Source: Patescibacteria group bacterium
GTDB lineage: Bacteria > Patescibacteria > Paceibacteria > UBA9973 > UBA2103
NCBI GenBank assembly: GCA_004322365.1
Contig: SCTS01000002.1
Coordinates: 24,190-88,189, forward strand
Direction of reading: 5' to 3'
Length of the DNA stretch: 64,000 nt
The notes below the pieces were generated by a model. The model worked only from the letters and a program-made list of their open reading frames with translations. It was not told the origin of the DNA and did no database searches. Positions 25,442-34,149 of the stretch are shown in pieces (within the stretch, counting starts at the first letter, position 1; every line of letters starts with the position of its first letter). The position numbers and the translations under genes are program-made.

Positions 25442-26307
25442 TTCTTTCCTGTTACTTCATGAATGTACTCTGCCACACCTTTAGTCGGATTCCATCCCAG
25501 TGCCTGAGCCTTAGAAATATCAATAGCGGAACTGAGTCGGTTTCCTGCTCGCTCTGGCAACATCTCTATTTCGCCACCAAACATCTGTGCGATTTCGAGG
25601 ACTGAATACTCTTGCGTATCTCCGAGCCCATAGTTATCGCCCTCACCTTTTTCACCAACCAGCGCCAGACCAGCAACAATGTCGCCAACATACGTGAAAT
25701 TACGCTTCTGTGTTCCCGGTGTCACCACACCGAGCACTTCTCCTTTCAAATGCTTCTGTCGAAATATTTCAATGAGCGTCCCGTATGCTCCGGAGCGCTC
25801 TCGAGGACCGTACACATTGTAGAAATAAGTAACTGCATACGACAGCCCGTACCACTCACCATAATTTTTTACGAGCTCAGTGTTCGCTGCCTTTGTCCAC
25901 GCATACGGAGTAGCCGTGCGACTCAAACCTCCATCACCAAACTTTGTTGAGGAACCCGCGTAGACTATTTTGCATTTTCGTTTTCTCCAAAACTCCAACA
26001 CCCCAAAAGTACCGAGGGTATTCAAGTCAAACACCAACTCTGGTTCAGCGAGACTTATTTCCACGCGCGAATATTCACCAAGATGGTAGATGAGATCGAT
26101 GTGCTCAGGAACAAACTTCTCAATGTCTTTCGTGTGTCCTTCTCGGTAATCCACCCCCGCAACATGGTTATCCTTTGAGCCAGCAAAATAGTTATCGAGC
26201 GAGATGACCGTATGGCCATCTTTTACCAACCTCTCGCACAAGTGCGAACCTACAAGCCCAGCTCCGCCAGTGACTAAAATAGTTTTCTTTCCTGAGTCTT
26301 GAGCCAT
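25438..26307 (-). CDS. NAD-dependent epimerase/dehydratase
   Basis: 289 aa SDR. ILVTGGAGLVGSHLCERL binds NAD, YAGSSTKFGDGG carries the catalytic Ser-Thr, and PYAWTKAANTELV provides Tyr-x3-Lys. YFYNVYGPRERSGAYG and KRNFTYVGDIVAGL are conserved in epimerases acting on UDP- or GDP-sugars. KIVYAGSSTKFG is a slightly unusual active-site strand. It is coupled to the downstream GT4 by an ATGA overlap and probably supplies that enzyme with its donor. The exact epimerisation is unknown. Confidence 0.87.
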   Translation of the reverse strand: MAQDSGKKTILVTGGAGLVGSHLCERLVKDGHTVISLDNYFAGSKDNHVAGVDYREGHTKDIEKFVPEHIDLIYHLGEYSRVEISLAEPELVFDLNTLGTFGVLEFWRKRKCKIVYAGSSTKFGDGGLSRTATPYAWTKAANTELVKNYGEWYGLSYAVTYFYNVYGPRERSGAYGTLIEIFRQKHLKGEVLGVVTPGTQKRNFTYVGDIVAGLALVGEKGEGDNYGLGDTQEYSVLEIAQMFGGEIEMLPERAGNRLSSAIDISKAQALGWNPTKGVAEYIHEVTGKK

Positions 26308-26325
26308 GAATGTTGTTTTTTGATT

Positions 26326-27759
26326 CTACTCCTCCTCAATGATTGTATAGCCTGTTGTCGTACCTTTGCTACCCCGAATAAGTAACACGGCACCCACCGC
26401 TATTCCAATGACCGCAAGAAGCCCTACAATCCAAGGAAGCATACCAAATGAAGCGAGTTCTGGCATTGAGGTTGAGCTAAGAGCAGTAATAGGTGCGGCG
26501 AGTAGATTTGAGGATGAGTTAGACGCACGCACCGTGTTTGAAGATTGCGCCTTGTTCGGTGAGGATGCTTGCGGGTATGACTGCGCTACCCCAGCTGTTT
26601 TTCGCGCCACAATTAACTCTGTCCCGTACGCAGCGGCAAGTGTGCCGTTTGGATACAGCAATGTCACCGCACGCGGCGAGGATGGCGCAAGTCCTGTCGC
26701 GATATTCGATATCGCAACAGATTCATGAGGAAACAAAATAGTATTCGCGGGAAATCTAAATATTTGACCATCGGCAGTTAGTTGCCATAAACCTAAGTTA
26801 AGTTCGATGTTGGAACTATTCGTAATTTCCACAAAATCAGAATTGACTTCGGAAACTGACACCTGCGCAGGTACAACTGTCACAATAAGTCGTGTAGTCG
26901 CACTATATATTTCTGATGATGCATCAAGTATCACCACATACCTCCCTGGATATGGAAACGCATACAAAACCGAACGACCTTCACGACTCTCACCATTACC
27001 AAAATTCCAAACCAAACGGGCGTTGGTAATGGCCTCCCCTTTCAAACCCTGCACACGCCCCTCGAATATAGTCCCCGCACTCGCAACCACCACCCTGTCT
27101 CCCCCAGCAGACACGCTAATCTTTGGTTCAATGAAATATGAGCCCCCGGAGTTTGATGAGGTGCTTGATGCACTGCTCGAACCAGAGGTCTCCGTACTAG
27201 TACTTCCACCACCTGAAGTGCTAGGTGAACTACCACCACTAATCGCAGAGCCCGGTGTAGGCGAAGATGCCGTAAACGAAGATCCTACTTTCTGAAGCGA
27301 ATTACCATCACCGTTCGCACCTAGTGCAGGGCTATAGGTAATCGAATCAATATCAACCAAGGAATCATTTCGTAGTATCAGTACCTCGCCATTTGTATTA
27401 TTTAATCCGCCTGAAAAAACAGTATCAAAAATTTGGCCAGAAAAGCTCGGCCAATCAGCAAGAAATTTTGAAGGATTATCTACCAAAACCACATACCCTC
27501 CTGTGGCTAGATTAGAACCTCCTGCATATGCGCTAATGCCATGATTTGTTCCGCCCTCAAATAACTTCCATTTTGAAAGATCAAAAGATGCGCCAGAGTT
27601 ATATACCTCCACCCATTCATGTCCATCATCCGCCCCACTCGGGTCGTACATAACCTCCGATATAGAAACGGAAGCGAAAGAATACAGAGGGGGAAAAGAA
27701 AAAAGAAATACTAAAATTAAGAAGGAATATTTACAGTGCGTATGCAGGCTCTGCGTCAT
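26326..27759 (-). CDS. Secreted lamin-tail-domain protein with C-terminal membrane anchor
   Basis: 477 aa. A signal peptide (LILVFLFSFPPLYSFA) probably ends near residue 30. The first lamin-tail-like domain follows (SISEVMYDPSGADDGHEWVEVYN). A Ser/Gly/Thr-rich linker of about 40 residues then leads to a PKD-like beta domain (WNFGNGESREGRSVLYAFPYPGRY). A second lamin-tail domain (VSVSEVNSDFVEITNSS) comes next, then another Ser-rich linker, a membrane helix near residues 442-464 and a short charged tail. It should be exported and anchored with its domains outside, perhaps in adhesion or the cell wall. Such proteins are common in CPR genomes. Confidence 0.85.
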   Translation of the reverse strand: MTQSLHTHCKYSFLILVFLFSFPPLYSFASVSISEVMYDPSGADDGHEWVEVYNSGASFDLSKWKLFEGGTNHGISAYAGGSNLATGGYVVLVDNPSKFLADWPSFSGQIFDTVFSGGLNNTNGEVLILRNDSLVDIDSITYSPALGANGDGNSLQKVGSSFTASSPTPGSAISGGSSPSTSGGGSTSTETSGSSSASSTSSNSGGSYFIEPKISVSAGGDRVVVASAGTIFEGRVQGLKGEAITNARLVWNFGNGESREGRSVLYAFPYPGRYVVILDASSEIYSATTRLIVTVVPAQVSVSEVNSDFVEITNSSNIELNLGLWQLTADGQIFRFPANTILFPHESVAISNIATGLAPSSPRAVTLLYPNGTLAAAYGTELIVARKTAGVAQSYPQASSPNKAQSSNTVRASNSSSNLLAAPITALSSTSMPELASFGMLPWIVGLLAVIGIAVGAVLLIRGSKGTTTGYTIIEEE

Positions 27760-27801
27760 ACCTGGTAGTTTTTTATAACTACATAGTACAGCCTTTAAAA
27801 G

Positions 27802-29301
27802 CTACACAGGCAGACCCACACCAGAAATAGGCTCCACATGAAGCATCTGTCGAAGATCATCTTCGGGAATCTCTGAAGCCTGCTTTTCTTCCTTCTTAGG
27901 AGAGGCATCTTCTTTTTTAGTCGCACCATCCGTCTTCGCATCAGGAGTTTTTGGTTTTGGTTTTTCACTAGCATCCGCCTTCTTACCTCCTGCTGGTTCT
28001 CCTGGTGTTGGCGTAGCTGTACGCTTGTTAAAGATAGATCGGAATGTATCTGAAAATGACCCTGGCTCACCCCCCTTTCCTTTATCTTTTGGATCTTCTT
28101 CCTTAGGAGCTTTGAAAAGCGCATCAACTTTTACTCGCTGAGTTGTGTATTTTTCTCGAGAAAAGGTCTGCAAATCTTGGTATGACTCCCCCGTTCTCTC
28201 GGGGCGTGGAAGTGCCATGGCAAAAAACGGACGCGCGCGTACTGAATCAATAGTGAGTGCAACGCACATTTCACCTTCCTTCAATTTTGATAAATCCTCT
28301 GGCGAAACATACGGATAAAAAATCTTTTCAGCGAGTGAGAAATCTGCAGGATGCGGTGCAAAGGCAAGAACCGATCCACATCGTCGAAATGCTTTTTCAT
28401 ATAACTCTTCATCTTCTTCATTCTGTGGAGTACTTGCAAATGCGCATGCAACTTTCCGCTCTGGCAGTATGAGCTCAATATCTTTTTCAGAAAGGTATTT
28501 CAAACAGTCATATAAATAGAGTGCGGTGTTTTCACCAAGTACCCCCCGAGCACGAGCTGCGTGTGTAAAGATGCGCACCAAGGGCGTTATGCGTGTTGGA
28601 AACATTCGAATACGCGACACATCAACAACAATCACAGCCCCAGCGTTATTTTGTGCGAGTGAAAATTTTGATTCTGTCTGCCCAAGAACATTGCGCACCA
28701 GAGTATCTTTCGCAATGTAACGGCCATGCTCAATAATTAACGCAGCATCATCTTCGTTCGATTTCATAATCTCTTCAAAACGAATACTCTCTGGAGTTTG
28801 AGCACCAAACATTTTGTCGCGCGCCTTTGGATCAGCAACTGCGTTATATAAACAAAGTGCACTTACATCTTGGCGAGCAAGAGAAAATTCAGCGATGTAT
28901 TCGGTAAGGGCGCTTGGAGCAATGCGATACATGCTCGCAAGTGCTTCAGAAAAAACGCCAACGGCTTTTTCACCGAGCGGACGAAATTCATTAATAGGAT
29001 TCCACGAAAAAGGATGTTCTCCGTCAGAAGGGTCAAGAAACACAAGTCGCTCGCGAGCACTCTCGCTTAAACGCTCTAAAAGCATCGGCACCAAATTTCC
29101 TGATGCATCCAAAATAACCACACTCATCCCTCGCTCAATATCTTGCAGAGCCATACCTGCAAAAAGAGTTGCACGGCCACTGCCAGCCTTCCCCATCACA
29201 GAAAAATGTTCCAAGCGGTCAGCGTCTTTAATACCAAACGGCACCACACCATCACGAAAAGCTGTTTTCCCGATGTAGGTCACTTTGCCACCCCAATCCA
29301 T
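27802..29301 (-). CDS. Type IV coupling protein/TraD-like ATPase-fold protein with altered Walker A
   Basis: About 499 aa from the ATG at 29301; a TTG at 29337 would add 12 residues. FSVMGKAGSGRATLF aligns with the Walker A loop but has Arg-Ala where Lys-Ser/Thr is expected. MSVVILDASGN and AVIVVDVSRIRMF are strands resembling Walker B. These features match the TraG/TraD/VirD4 and VirB4 branch found in many CPR genomes. The last 130 residues are a Lys/Pro/Glu-rich, probably disordered tail. There is no membrane helix. It likely binds nucleotide poorly and may be a structural partner of a DNA or pilus secretion system. A 42-bp palindrome lies 129 bp upstream. Confidence 0.75.
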   Translation of the reverse strand: MDWGGKVTYIGKTAFRDGVVPFGIKDADRLEHFSVMGKAGSGRATLFAGMALQDIERGMSVVILDASGNLVPMLLERLSESARERLVFLDPSDGEHPFSWNPINEFRPLGEKAVGVFSEALASMYRIAPSALTEYIAEFSLARQDVSALCLYNAVADPKARDKMFGAQTPESIRFEEIMKSNEDDAALIIEHGRYIAKDTLVRNVLGQTESKFSLAQNNAGAVIVVDVSRIRMFPTRITPLVRIFTHAARARGVLGENTALYLYDCLKYLSEKDIELILPERKVACAFASTPQNEEDEELYEKAFRRCGSVLAFAPHPADFSLAEKIFYPYVSPEDLSKLKEGEMCVALTIDSVRARPFFAMALPRPERTGESYQDLQTFSREKYTTQRVKVDALFKAPKEEDPKDKGKGGEPGSFSDTFRSIFNKRTATPTPGEPAGGKKADASEKPKPKTPDAKTDGATKKEDASPKKEEKQASEIPEDDLRQMLHVEPISGVGLPV

Positions 29302-29429
29302 TGCGCCAGTGTACCTCGTTAGATAATTAATATTCAATATTGACTATTGCCTCTTTGGGTAGTAACAGGCCTAGCGAGTGAGCTTTTCAGCTCAACCTTA
29401 TAGATCCACCTCTTTTACAGAAAAACTAC

Positions 29430-29471
29430 CGATATAGTTTAATCTAACGATCGTTAGATTAAACTATATCG
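29430..29471. promoter_or_regulatory. 42-bp perfect palindrome, candidate operator (copy A)
   Basis: CGATATAGTTTAATCTAACG on each arm, meeting at ACGATCGT, with no mismatch across 42 bp. It lies upstream of the coupling-protein-like gene and downstream of the PaaX-like gene. A TTTAAT -10-like hexamer occupies 29458-29463 on the minus strand. Copies B and C are near-identical. Confidence 0.7.
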
Positions 29472-29504
29472 TCTTTCTCTCTATCTCCGTGCGGTTTTTG
29501 AAGA

Positions 29505-30086
29505 TTATTTAGCTGGAGACAAACCAAAGCGTCGGCGAAGAGCTCCATCATTCTCTATGGTGTCAGCAATGATGTAGAGAACCTCCTGCCCCATCTTAAG
29601 GTCAGCCTTGATGAGTATAATCAAGTCCTCACAGTCATACGGATACGCCCACACACTATTCTGCAAACGAACAAACCCAAGATTGATCAGCGCCATTCGC
29701 ATCTTGTCGCGCAAACCTCGTCGTTTCTCCTCAATATCAAAAACAAGTACACGCCACTTACCATCCCACTGCTTTGGTTTTTTAGGAGTCACTGAACCCT
29801 CATGCACCAGCATCGCAAATCGCTCCCCTTTCGGAGTCAAAGACGCATACGAAGTGCCATTTCTTTTTTCAAGAACGATGTACCCTTCACGAATCATTCG
29901 TGAAAAAGATTCTTTCACCTGATAGCGCCGTTGGTTAAGAAACTTCATCTTTCCCAAAGCCCCAAGAACATTTGGTGCGACAGCGGCAACAGCAAGCGTG
30001 CCAGTAAGCGCTACTGCATTAATGATTGCATTGTTAATCTTTGTACGGCGAATCTTCCCTTTCAGCGCTTGTTCAATTTTTCCCAT
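29505..30086 (-). CDS. PaaX/Cas2-like winged-helix regulator with N-terminal hydrophobic segment
   Basis: 193 aa. A hydrophobic stretch lies at about residues 19-44 (IINAVALTGTLAVAAVAPNV). A winged-helix-like region (FSRMIREGYIVLEKRNGTSYASLT) follows at about 60-92. A C-terminal domain, WRVLVFDIEEKRRGLRDKMR plus GFVRLQNSVWAYPYDCEDLI, is the ferredoxin-like fold shared by PaaX repressors and Cas2. No cas genes or CRISPR array are in the window, so a regulator is more likely than a CRISPR nuclease. Copy B of the palindrome lies 40 bp upstream, consistent with autoregulation. Copies A and C precede neighbouring genes. Confidence 0.78.
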   Translation of the reverse strand: MGKIEQALKGKIRRTKINNAIINAVALTGTLAVAAVAPNVLGALGKMKFLNQRRYQVKESFSRMIREGYIVLEKRNGTSYASLTPKGERFAMLVHEGSVTPKKPKQWDGKWRVLVFDIEEKRRGLRDKMRMALINLGFVRLQNSVWAYPYDCEDLIILIKADLKMGQEVLYIIADTIENDGALRRRFGLSPAK

Positions 30087-30126
30087 ATGCGACAGAATTA
30101 ATGTAGTAAAAATGGCTAAATAATAG

Positions 30127-30168
30127 CGATATAGTTTAATCTAACGATCGTTAAATTATACTATACAG
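30127..30168. promoter_or_regulatory. 42-bp imperfect palindrome, candidate operator/promoter (copy B)
   Basis: The left arm is identical to copy A. The right arm, read on the minus strand, contains TATAAT at 30160-30155, a consensus -10 box pointing at the PaaX-like gene 40 bp away. A repressor bound to the palindrome would cover this promoter. Confidence 0.7.
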
Positions 30169-30214
30169 AGAGATACATGGCACGTACTGATGAAGTCAGC
30201 GCCTTTGCAAAAGG

Positions 30215-30865
30215 CTAGTTCTTTTTTCGAAGAGCGAGTGTTTTCCAAACAATGATCCCTAAACTAATGACCACAAAAACCCCTCCCATAATGTAGGCTC
30301 TGTATTCAAAACTAATAGGAAGTCCAAAAAAGCTAAAGAGGTATCCTTCTAGAAATTCGTGCACAAGTGGTGGCATCAAAACAAACGCGAGCGAAAATGG
30401 AACCCAAAAGTAGCTGAAGGAGAATAAGGCCTTCAATGTACTGTGAAAACTAGCGGTGTACTTATCTAAAAACACCGTCAGTAACTTCCCAACGATAATT
30501 CCTACACTCACCATGACAAAAAGGCTACTCATTAAAAATACGGCATCTTTTTGAATGAAAGAGTAAATTGGCATCATTGCACCGCCTGGTTCTGATGCAA
30601 CCACAATAACCAGTATTGAAAGTGGAACCCACCACATCGTAAACTTAAGCCATGATTTAAAAATCGAAGAAGAAACAAAAATGAGAAAGAAGGCGGTGGG
30701 TAGAGTTACAATTGAAAAAAGGTAAACAGGTGTGAGCAAACCAAAAGATTGATGTACTAATGACCCATAACAAGCATCGAGAGAATCAACACACCAATGT
30801 GCAACATAATCTAATGTTATCCAAAAAAATATCAAAAATAACGGCATTGCCTGTTTTATTTTCAT
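30215..30865 (-). CDS. Unrecognised integral membrane protein
   Basis: About 216 aa from the ATG at 30865; a TTG at 30883 overlapping the upstream stop is an alternative. About six hydrophobic helices are visible, starting MPLFLIFFWITLDYVAHW and ending YIMGGVFVVISLGIIVW, with little soluble sequence. No family motif is recognised. It follows the large secreted esterase gene directly, so they may be cotranscribed under the palindrome at 33965-34006. A role in transport or envelope maintenance cannot be told apart from sequence. Confidence 0.7.
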   Translation of the reverse strand: MKIKQAMPLFLIFFWITLDYVAHWCVDSLDACYGSLVHQSFGLLTPVYLFSIVTLPTAFFLIFVSSSIFKSWLKFTMWWVPLSILVIVVASEPGGAMMPIYSFIQKDAVFLMSSLFVMVSVGIIVGKLLTVFLDKYTASFHSTLKALFSFSYFWVPFSLAFVLMPPLVHEFLEGYLFSFFGLPISFEYRAYIMGGVFVVISLGIIVWKTLALRKKN

Positions 30866-30879
30866 AGATTTATAGATGA

Positions 30880-33800
30880 TCAAAAAAGAAAATCCAAAAA
30901 CTTAAATGAACTCCTAAAACCATTGTATACCTGCAAAATAAAGTCAGAGAATCCCCTCTGTTGAGAAACGGGGCGGAAAGGCGTGACTGTTTGTATAATT
31001 GTTTGAGTTTTTTGAACAGAATTTTTTTCTTGAACTCTGGCTACTTCCTGTACACTTTTTTTCGAGATAACTTGAATATTCTCTACAGGCGTATCTGTTG
31101 CGTGAGCTTGAGTAGATGTGAGGTTAACGAAAACGGCAATAGTACTTGTGCCAGCAACCATACCTACAGAAGCATTCCAAATTGGCCCTCCACCGCCAGC
31201 TTGAACCGGAGCTTGTGTCGAGGTCTCTGCGGGAACAATAGGTTCTTCATAGATTACAGTTTCTCCGACTAATGGTTGAAGTGTGATATCGACCACCTCA
31301 TCACCATCTTCATCAACTTCAAGTAATGAAGCAGTCTCGATACCATCGCCTATACTTAAAGTTACTTTGGTGTTTCCAGTCGTGGGTAGGTTTGCAAGAG
31401 TAGTTTGTTTCATCAGGTTATTTTCTTCCACCTCTTGAATATCAAGTGAAAAAGTTCCTACATCAAGCCCATTTAAAACAACTTGGTACTGAGGCCCTTG
31501 CTGAGCAGTGATGTATTGCACATCTCCAAGCTCTCCATACTCAACATCGGGAATTTCTTGGTCAAACGAGCCATCTTCATTGTACCCAACATGATTTCCA
31601 GATGAGTCGAAGAGCTCAAGGGTGAGAGGAGAATGGAGGAAGAAGCGGAGCTTTTTTGCTTGTTTTAATGTAGAAGGTTGTTCTGTTTGAACATAACTAG
31701 TAAGTGTGTTTGTTGTATTAAAAATATTTTTAATAAACTGACGCAATTCAGGAACTTCTAGAATATTTCCATGGTCACTTGGATTGTCTTTATGGTCACT
31801 ATTATAGTCTTCTAAATTTACCCAATACCTCTTCACATTTTCAGTGCTCGTACTCATCATGAGAGCACTCGGAACGGGCACGACGCCGTCACCATCTTCA
31901 ACAAAAAGTGGACGATACGCCCTTGGATTAAGAGCAGTGAAGGCACTCACCTGCGGTGCATCATAAAATTCAATACCTGCCACTGTGCCCACTCCCCACC
32001 CAGCGATTTGATACAAAGTAATATTTTCTGGTGGCACCCATACATCAAGATTGTCGTGAAGAGACTTGGCATAGTCAACAAGCGCTGAATTTAAAACATT
32101 TGCTTTGCCAATTTGGTTTGAAAGCGGTTTCTCTCTTCCGCCGTCTCGCGCGAGCAAAAAATCACCAAGCTCTGTACTGTTTCCAACTACTAACCCATAC
32201 GCAATTCGCTCTTTCTCAAACGCTTTTTCACCATCAAAAATAACTACAGGATGATTAATGTCTTTCGTGTCATCAAAATACTTTTGTGACGGAAGGAGGT
32301 GATATCCCATCGGAGAATTTTCTGCAAACTCACGTGCGGTTTTTTTATCAACAACTGAAACAGGGAAAAAAGAAATATCCTCTTTATAACCATAAAGAAG
32401 AGCGCCAATGCTTTGTGGTGCGCCACTTTGCGGAACGCCGACAAAAATAACTCTGTCGACAAGTTTTTGAGCCCCAGTGTCTCCGAGCTGTTGCAGTAAT
32501 GCCTTAGTAACTAATCCACCATTTGAATGCGCAACAATAGTCACCTTCCCCGTTTGCGACTGCGATGCGAGCTCACGAAGTGTCTGCGTAATGTAGGGCG
32601 TTGCTGTAGCAGTGTCGTAAAAAATCTTTCCATCGACCTCGGCACCATTCGCCAAAATGTCATCGAGAGAAAGACGCCAGTCATACGCAACAGGTTGCCA
32701 GTCTGTTATGGCTCTGGCGCTCTTGAGTTCATCCATGTCAGAAATGAAAGATTTGTAGTAGTCCTTTCCGCCTGCGGAATCAAGAATACTTCCCTCTTTT
32801 ACATAGACATTCCCAGTGCTCTTGCCGTTTGAATCAAGAAACATTCCTCGCACATCAGCGTTCCCCTCAAGTAAATCAGGTTCCCATAACTTATTTTCCG
32901 CACCACCACTCTCCACATAGAGTCGACTTCCTTTAATTCCTGGCAAAAACAGCACACTCGAGCAACACTTCTGAAACTCAGTGGGAGAAAACGGCGTGGT
33001 TTGAATAACAGAAGCATCTCCGTCAATCGTTCCGTAGAAAGAAACATAGGTTGAATCAGATATATCCCCCGCACACCCCGTGCAGGAAAGTGCAATATCG
33101 TTTTCGTCGTCCCACAGCACAAAGTGAGTCGACGAGGTCATGCGAAATGAGTAATAGCGAATGTACGGCGTGAAAGAAGAATCTGGTGAAAGCGATGAAT
33201 AGCTGGGTACACTCGTGACACACGACTCATCGCCCACCAACACTGCCGTACGAAACACTCTCCCGTCGTTATACGGAGTCTTCAGTCGCAAGTGGACACG
33301 CAGCAAACCATCCACATACTCTGCACTTTCTGAGAAATCAAAATAATAACCACTCGCACTACCTGCATTACAGGGCGTAGGTTTTTCTATTGAATTTTGA
33401 AACGTGGGAGGTGTTGCATCTTTTTCTATATGTAAAGTTTGTGAAGTAAAAACACTCCCGCCGTTATCTATGGTTCCCTCAAAAGAAATCCTTGTGTAAA
33501 GAGGCACTGCGGGTATATCAAAACTTGCCATCATTACCTCATTTTGATCATCCCATACATCAAAATGAGTGCCTGAGGTGAAGCGAATACTCCAGCTTAC
33601 AACCCCAGCCGGAAGAGCTACGGATACAAACGAATTTGCTGACGTGAGGGAATTACACTCGTCATCAATATACGACCAACGGATTTTAAAAGAACGACCG
33701 TCCGAATACTGCGGTAGATTATGGAAATTGTGAATTAAATACCCTGCATCTGAATACTGTATATTTTCATACGAATCAAAAAAGTATCCACTTGCGGAAA

Positions 33801-33900
33801 GAGCGGTTGCCCCACATGGAGCGGTATCAGCAAATACCTGTATAGGGAAAAAGACAGAAACGAAAAATAGAACGACAACTGTCGTCACTGTTCTCTTCAC
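30880..33900 (-). CDS. Large secreted LCAT/PGAP1-like alpha/beta hydrolase
   Basis: 1006 aa from a GTG at 33900. A signal peptide (TVVVLFFVSVFFPIQVFA) is followed by two repeated beta domains of about 130 residues (CGATALSASGYFFDSYE and PCNAGSASGYYFDFSE). An alpha/beta hydrolase domain begins at about residue 310 with VLFLPGIKGSRLYVESGG, the oxyanion segment of LCAT-like enzymes. The nucleophile elbow is VTIVAHSNGGLV, and the candidate His lies in SDHGNILEVPE. A long beta-rich tail and a weakly hydrophobic Gly-rich stretch end the protein. It probably acts on lipids or acylated glycans outside the cell. A TATAAT box sits inside palindrome C, 93 bp upstream. Confidence 0.8.
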   Translation of the reverse strand: MKRTVTTVVVLFFVSVFFPIQVFADTAPCGATALSASGYFFDSYENIQYSDAGYLIHNFHNLPQYSDGRSFKIRWSYIDDECNSLTSANSFVSVALPAGVVSWSIRFTSGTHFDVWDDQNEVMMASFDIPAVPLYTRISFEGTIDNGGSVFTSQTLHIEKDATPPTFQNSIEKPTPCNAGSASGYYFDFSESAEYVDGLLRVHLRLKTPYNDGRVFRTAVLVGDESCVTSVPSYSSLSPDSSFTPYIRYYSFRMTSSTHFVLWDDENDIALSCTGCAGDISDSTYVSFYGTIDGDASVIQTTPFSPTEFQKCCSSVLFLPGIKGSRLYVESGGAENKLWEPDLLEGNADVRGMFLDSNGKSTGNVYVKEGSILDSAGGKDYYKSFISDMDELKSARAITDWQPVAYDWRLSLDDILANGAEVDGKIFYDTATATPYITQTLRELASQSQTGKVTIVAHSNGGLVTKALLQQLGDTGAQKLVDRVIFVGVPQSGAPQSIGALLYGYKEDISFFPVSVVDKKTAREFAENSPMGYHLLPSQKYFDDTKDINHPVVIFDGEKAFEKERIAYGLVVGNSTELGDFLLARDGGREKPLSNQIGKANVLNSALVDYAKSLHDNLDVWVPPENITLYQIAGWGVGTVAGIEFYDAPQVSAFTALNPRAYRPLFVEDGDGVVPVPSALMMSTSTENVKRYWVNLEDYNSDHKDNPSDHGNILEVPELRQFIKNIFNTTNTLTSYVQTEQPSTLKQAKKLRFFLHSPLTLELFDSSGNHVGYNEDGSFDQEIPDVEYGELGDVQYITAQQGPQYQVVLNGLDVGTFSLDIQEVEENNLMKQTTLANLPTTGNTKVTLSIGDGIETASLLEVDEDGDEVVDITLQPLVGETVIYEEPIVPAETSTQAPVQAGGGGPIWNASVGMVAGTSTIAVFVNLTSTQAHATDTPVENIQVISKKSVQEVARVQEKNSVQKTQTIIQTVTPFRPVSQQRGFSDFILQVYNGFRSSFKFLDFLF

Positions 33901-33964
33901 CTATACATCTTTGCCCTTCTAAAAAAATGCGCTACCTCATTCACTGCAACTAAGGGGAAAACTT

Positions 33965-34006
33965 CGATATAGTTTAATCTAACGGTCGTTAAATTATACT
34001 ATATCG
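33965..34006. promoter_or_regulatory. 42-bp imperfect palindrome, candidate operator/promoter (copy C)
   Basis: The same left arm as copies A and B with one central change (AACGGTCGTT). The right arm matches B and holds TATAAT at 33998-33993 on the minus strand, aimed at the secreted hydrolase gene. TTTCCA is a possible -35 box about 18 bp further upstream. Confidence 0.7.
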
Positions 34007-34039
34007 TAGGAGGAGTGGAAAGAGCAAAAAAGGTCAGCC

Positions 34040-34129
34040 TCTGAATACCACATTCAGAGTAAGCATACAAAGGTCGGACCTTTGTAAACTTAATACACCC
34101 CTAATTCGTGCGAATTAGGGGTGTATTAA
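34040..34129. terminator. Cluster of three hairpins downstream of the kinase gene
   Basis: Three inverted repeats in a row: CTCTGAATA/ATTCAGAG (34040-34057), TACAAAGGTC/GACCTTTGTA (34067-34087), and a 19-bp stem (TTAATACACCCCTAATTCG arm, 34090-34129) with a 2-nt loop. The last is probably a terminator for the kinase gene ending at 34150. No long T run follows. Confidence 0.6.
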
Positions 34130-34149
34130 AGTGCTATCAGCAAGAGGTA

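Noticed and set aside
29430..29471. Palindrome A as an ordinary terminator
   Set aside because: It lacks a T run and is AT-rich along the whole stem. The two sister copies contain promoter boxes and lie upstream of genes, which fits operators better.
29505..30086. Cas2-type domain as sign of a CRISPR-Cas system
   Set aside because: No cas1, effector genes or repeat-spacer array are present, and the winged helix upstream of the domain fits a PaaX-type regulator.
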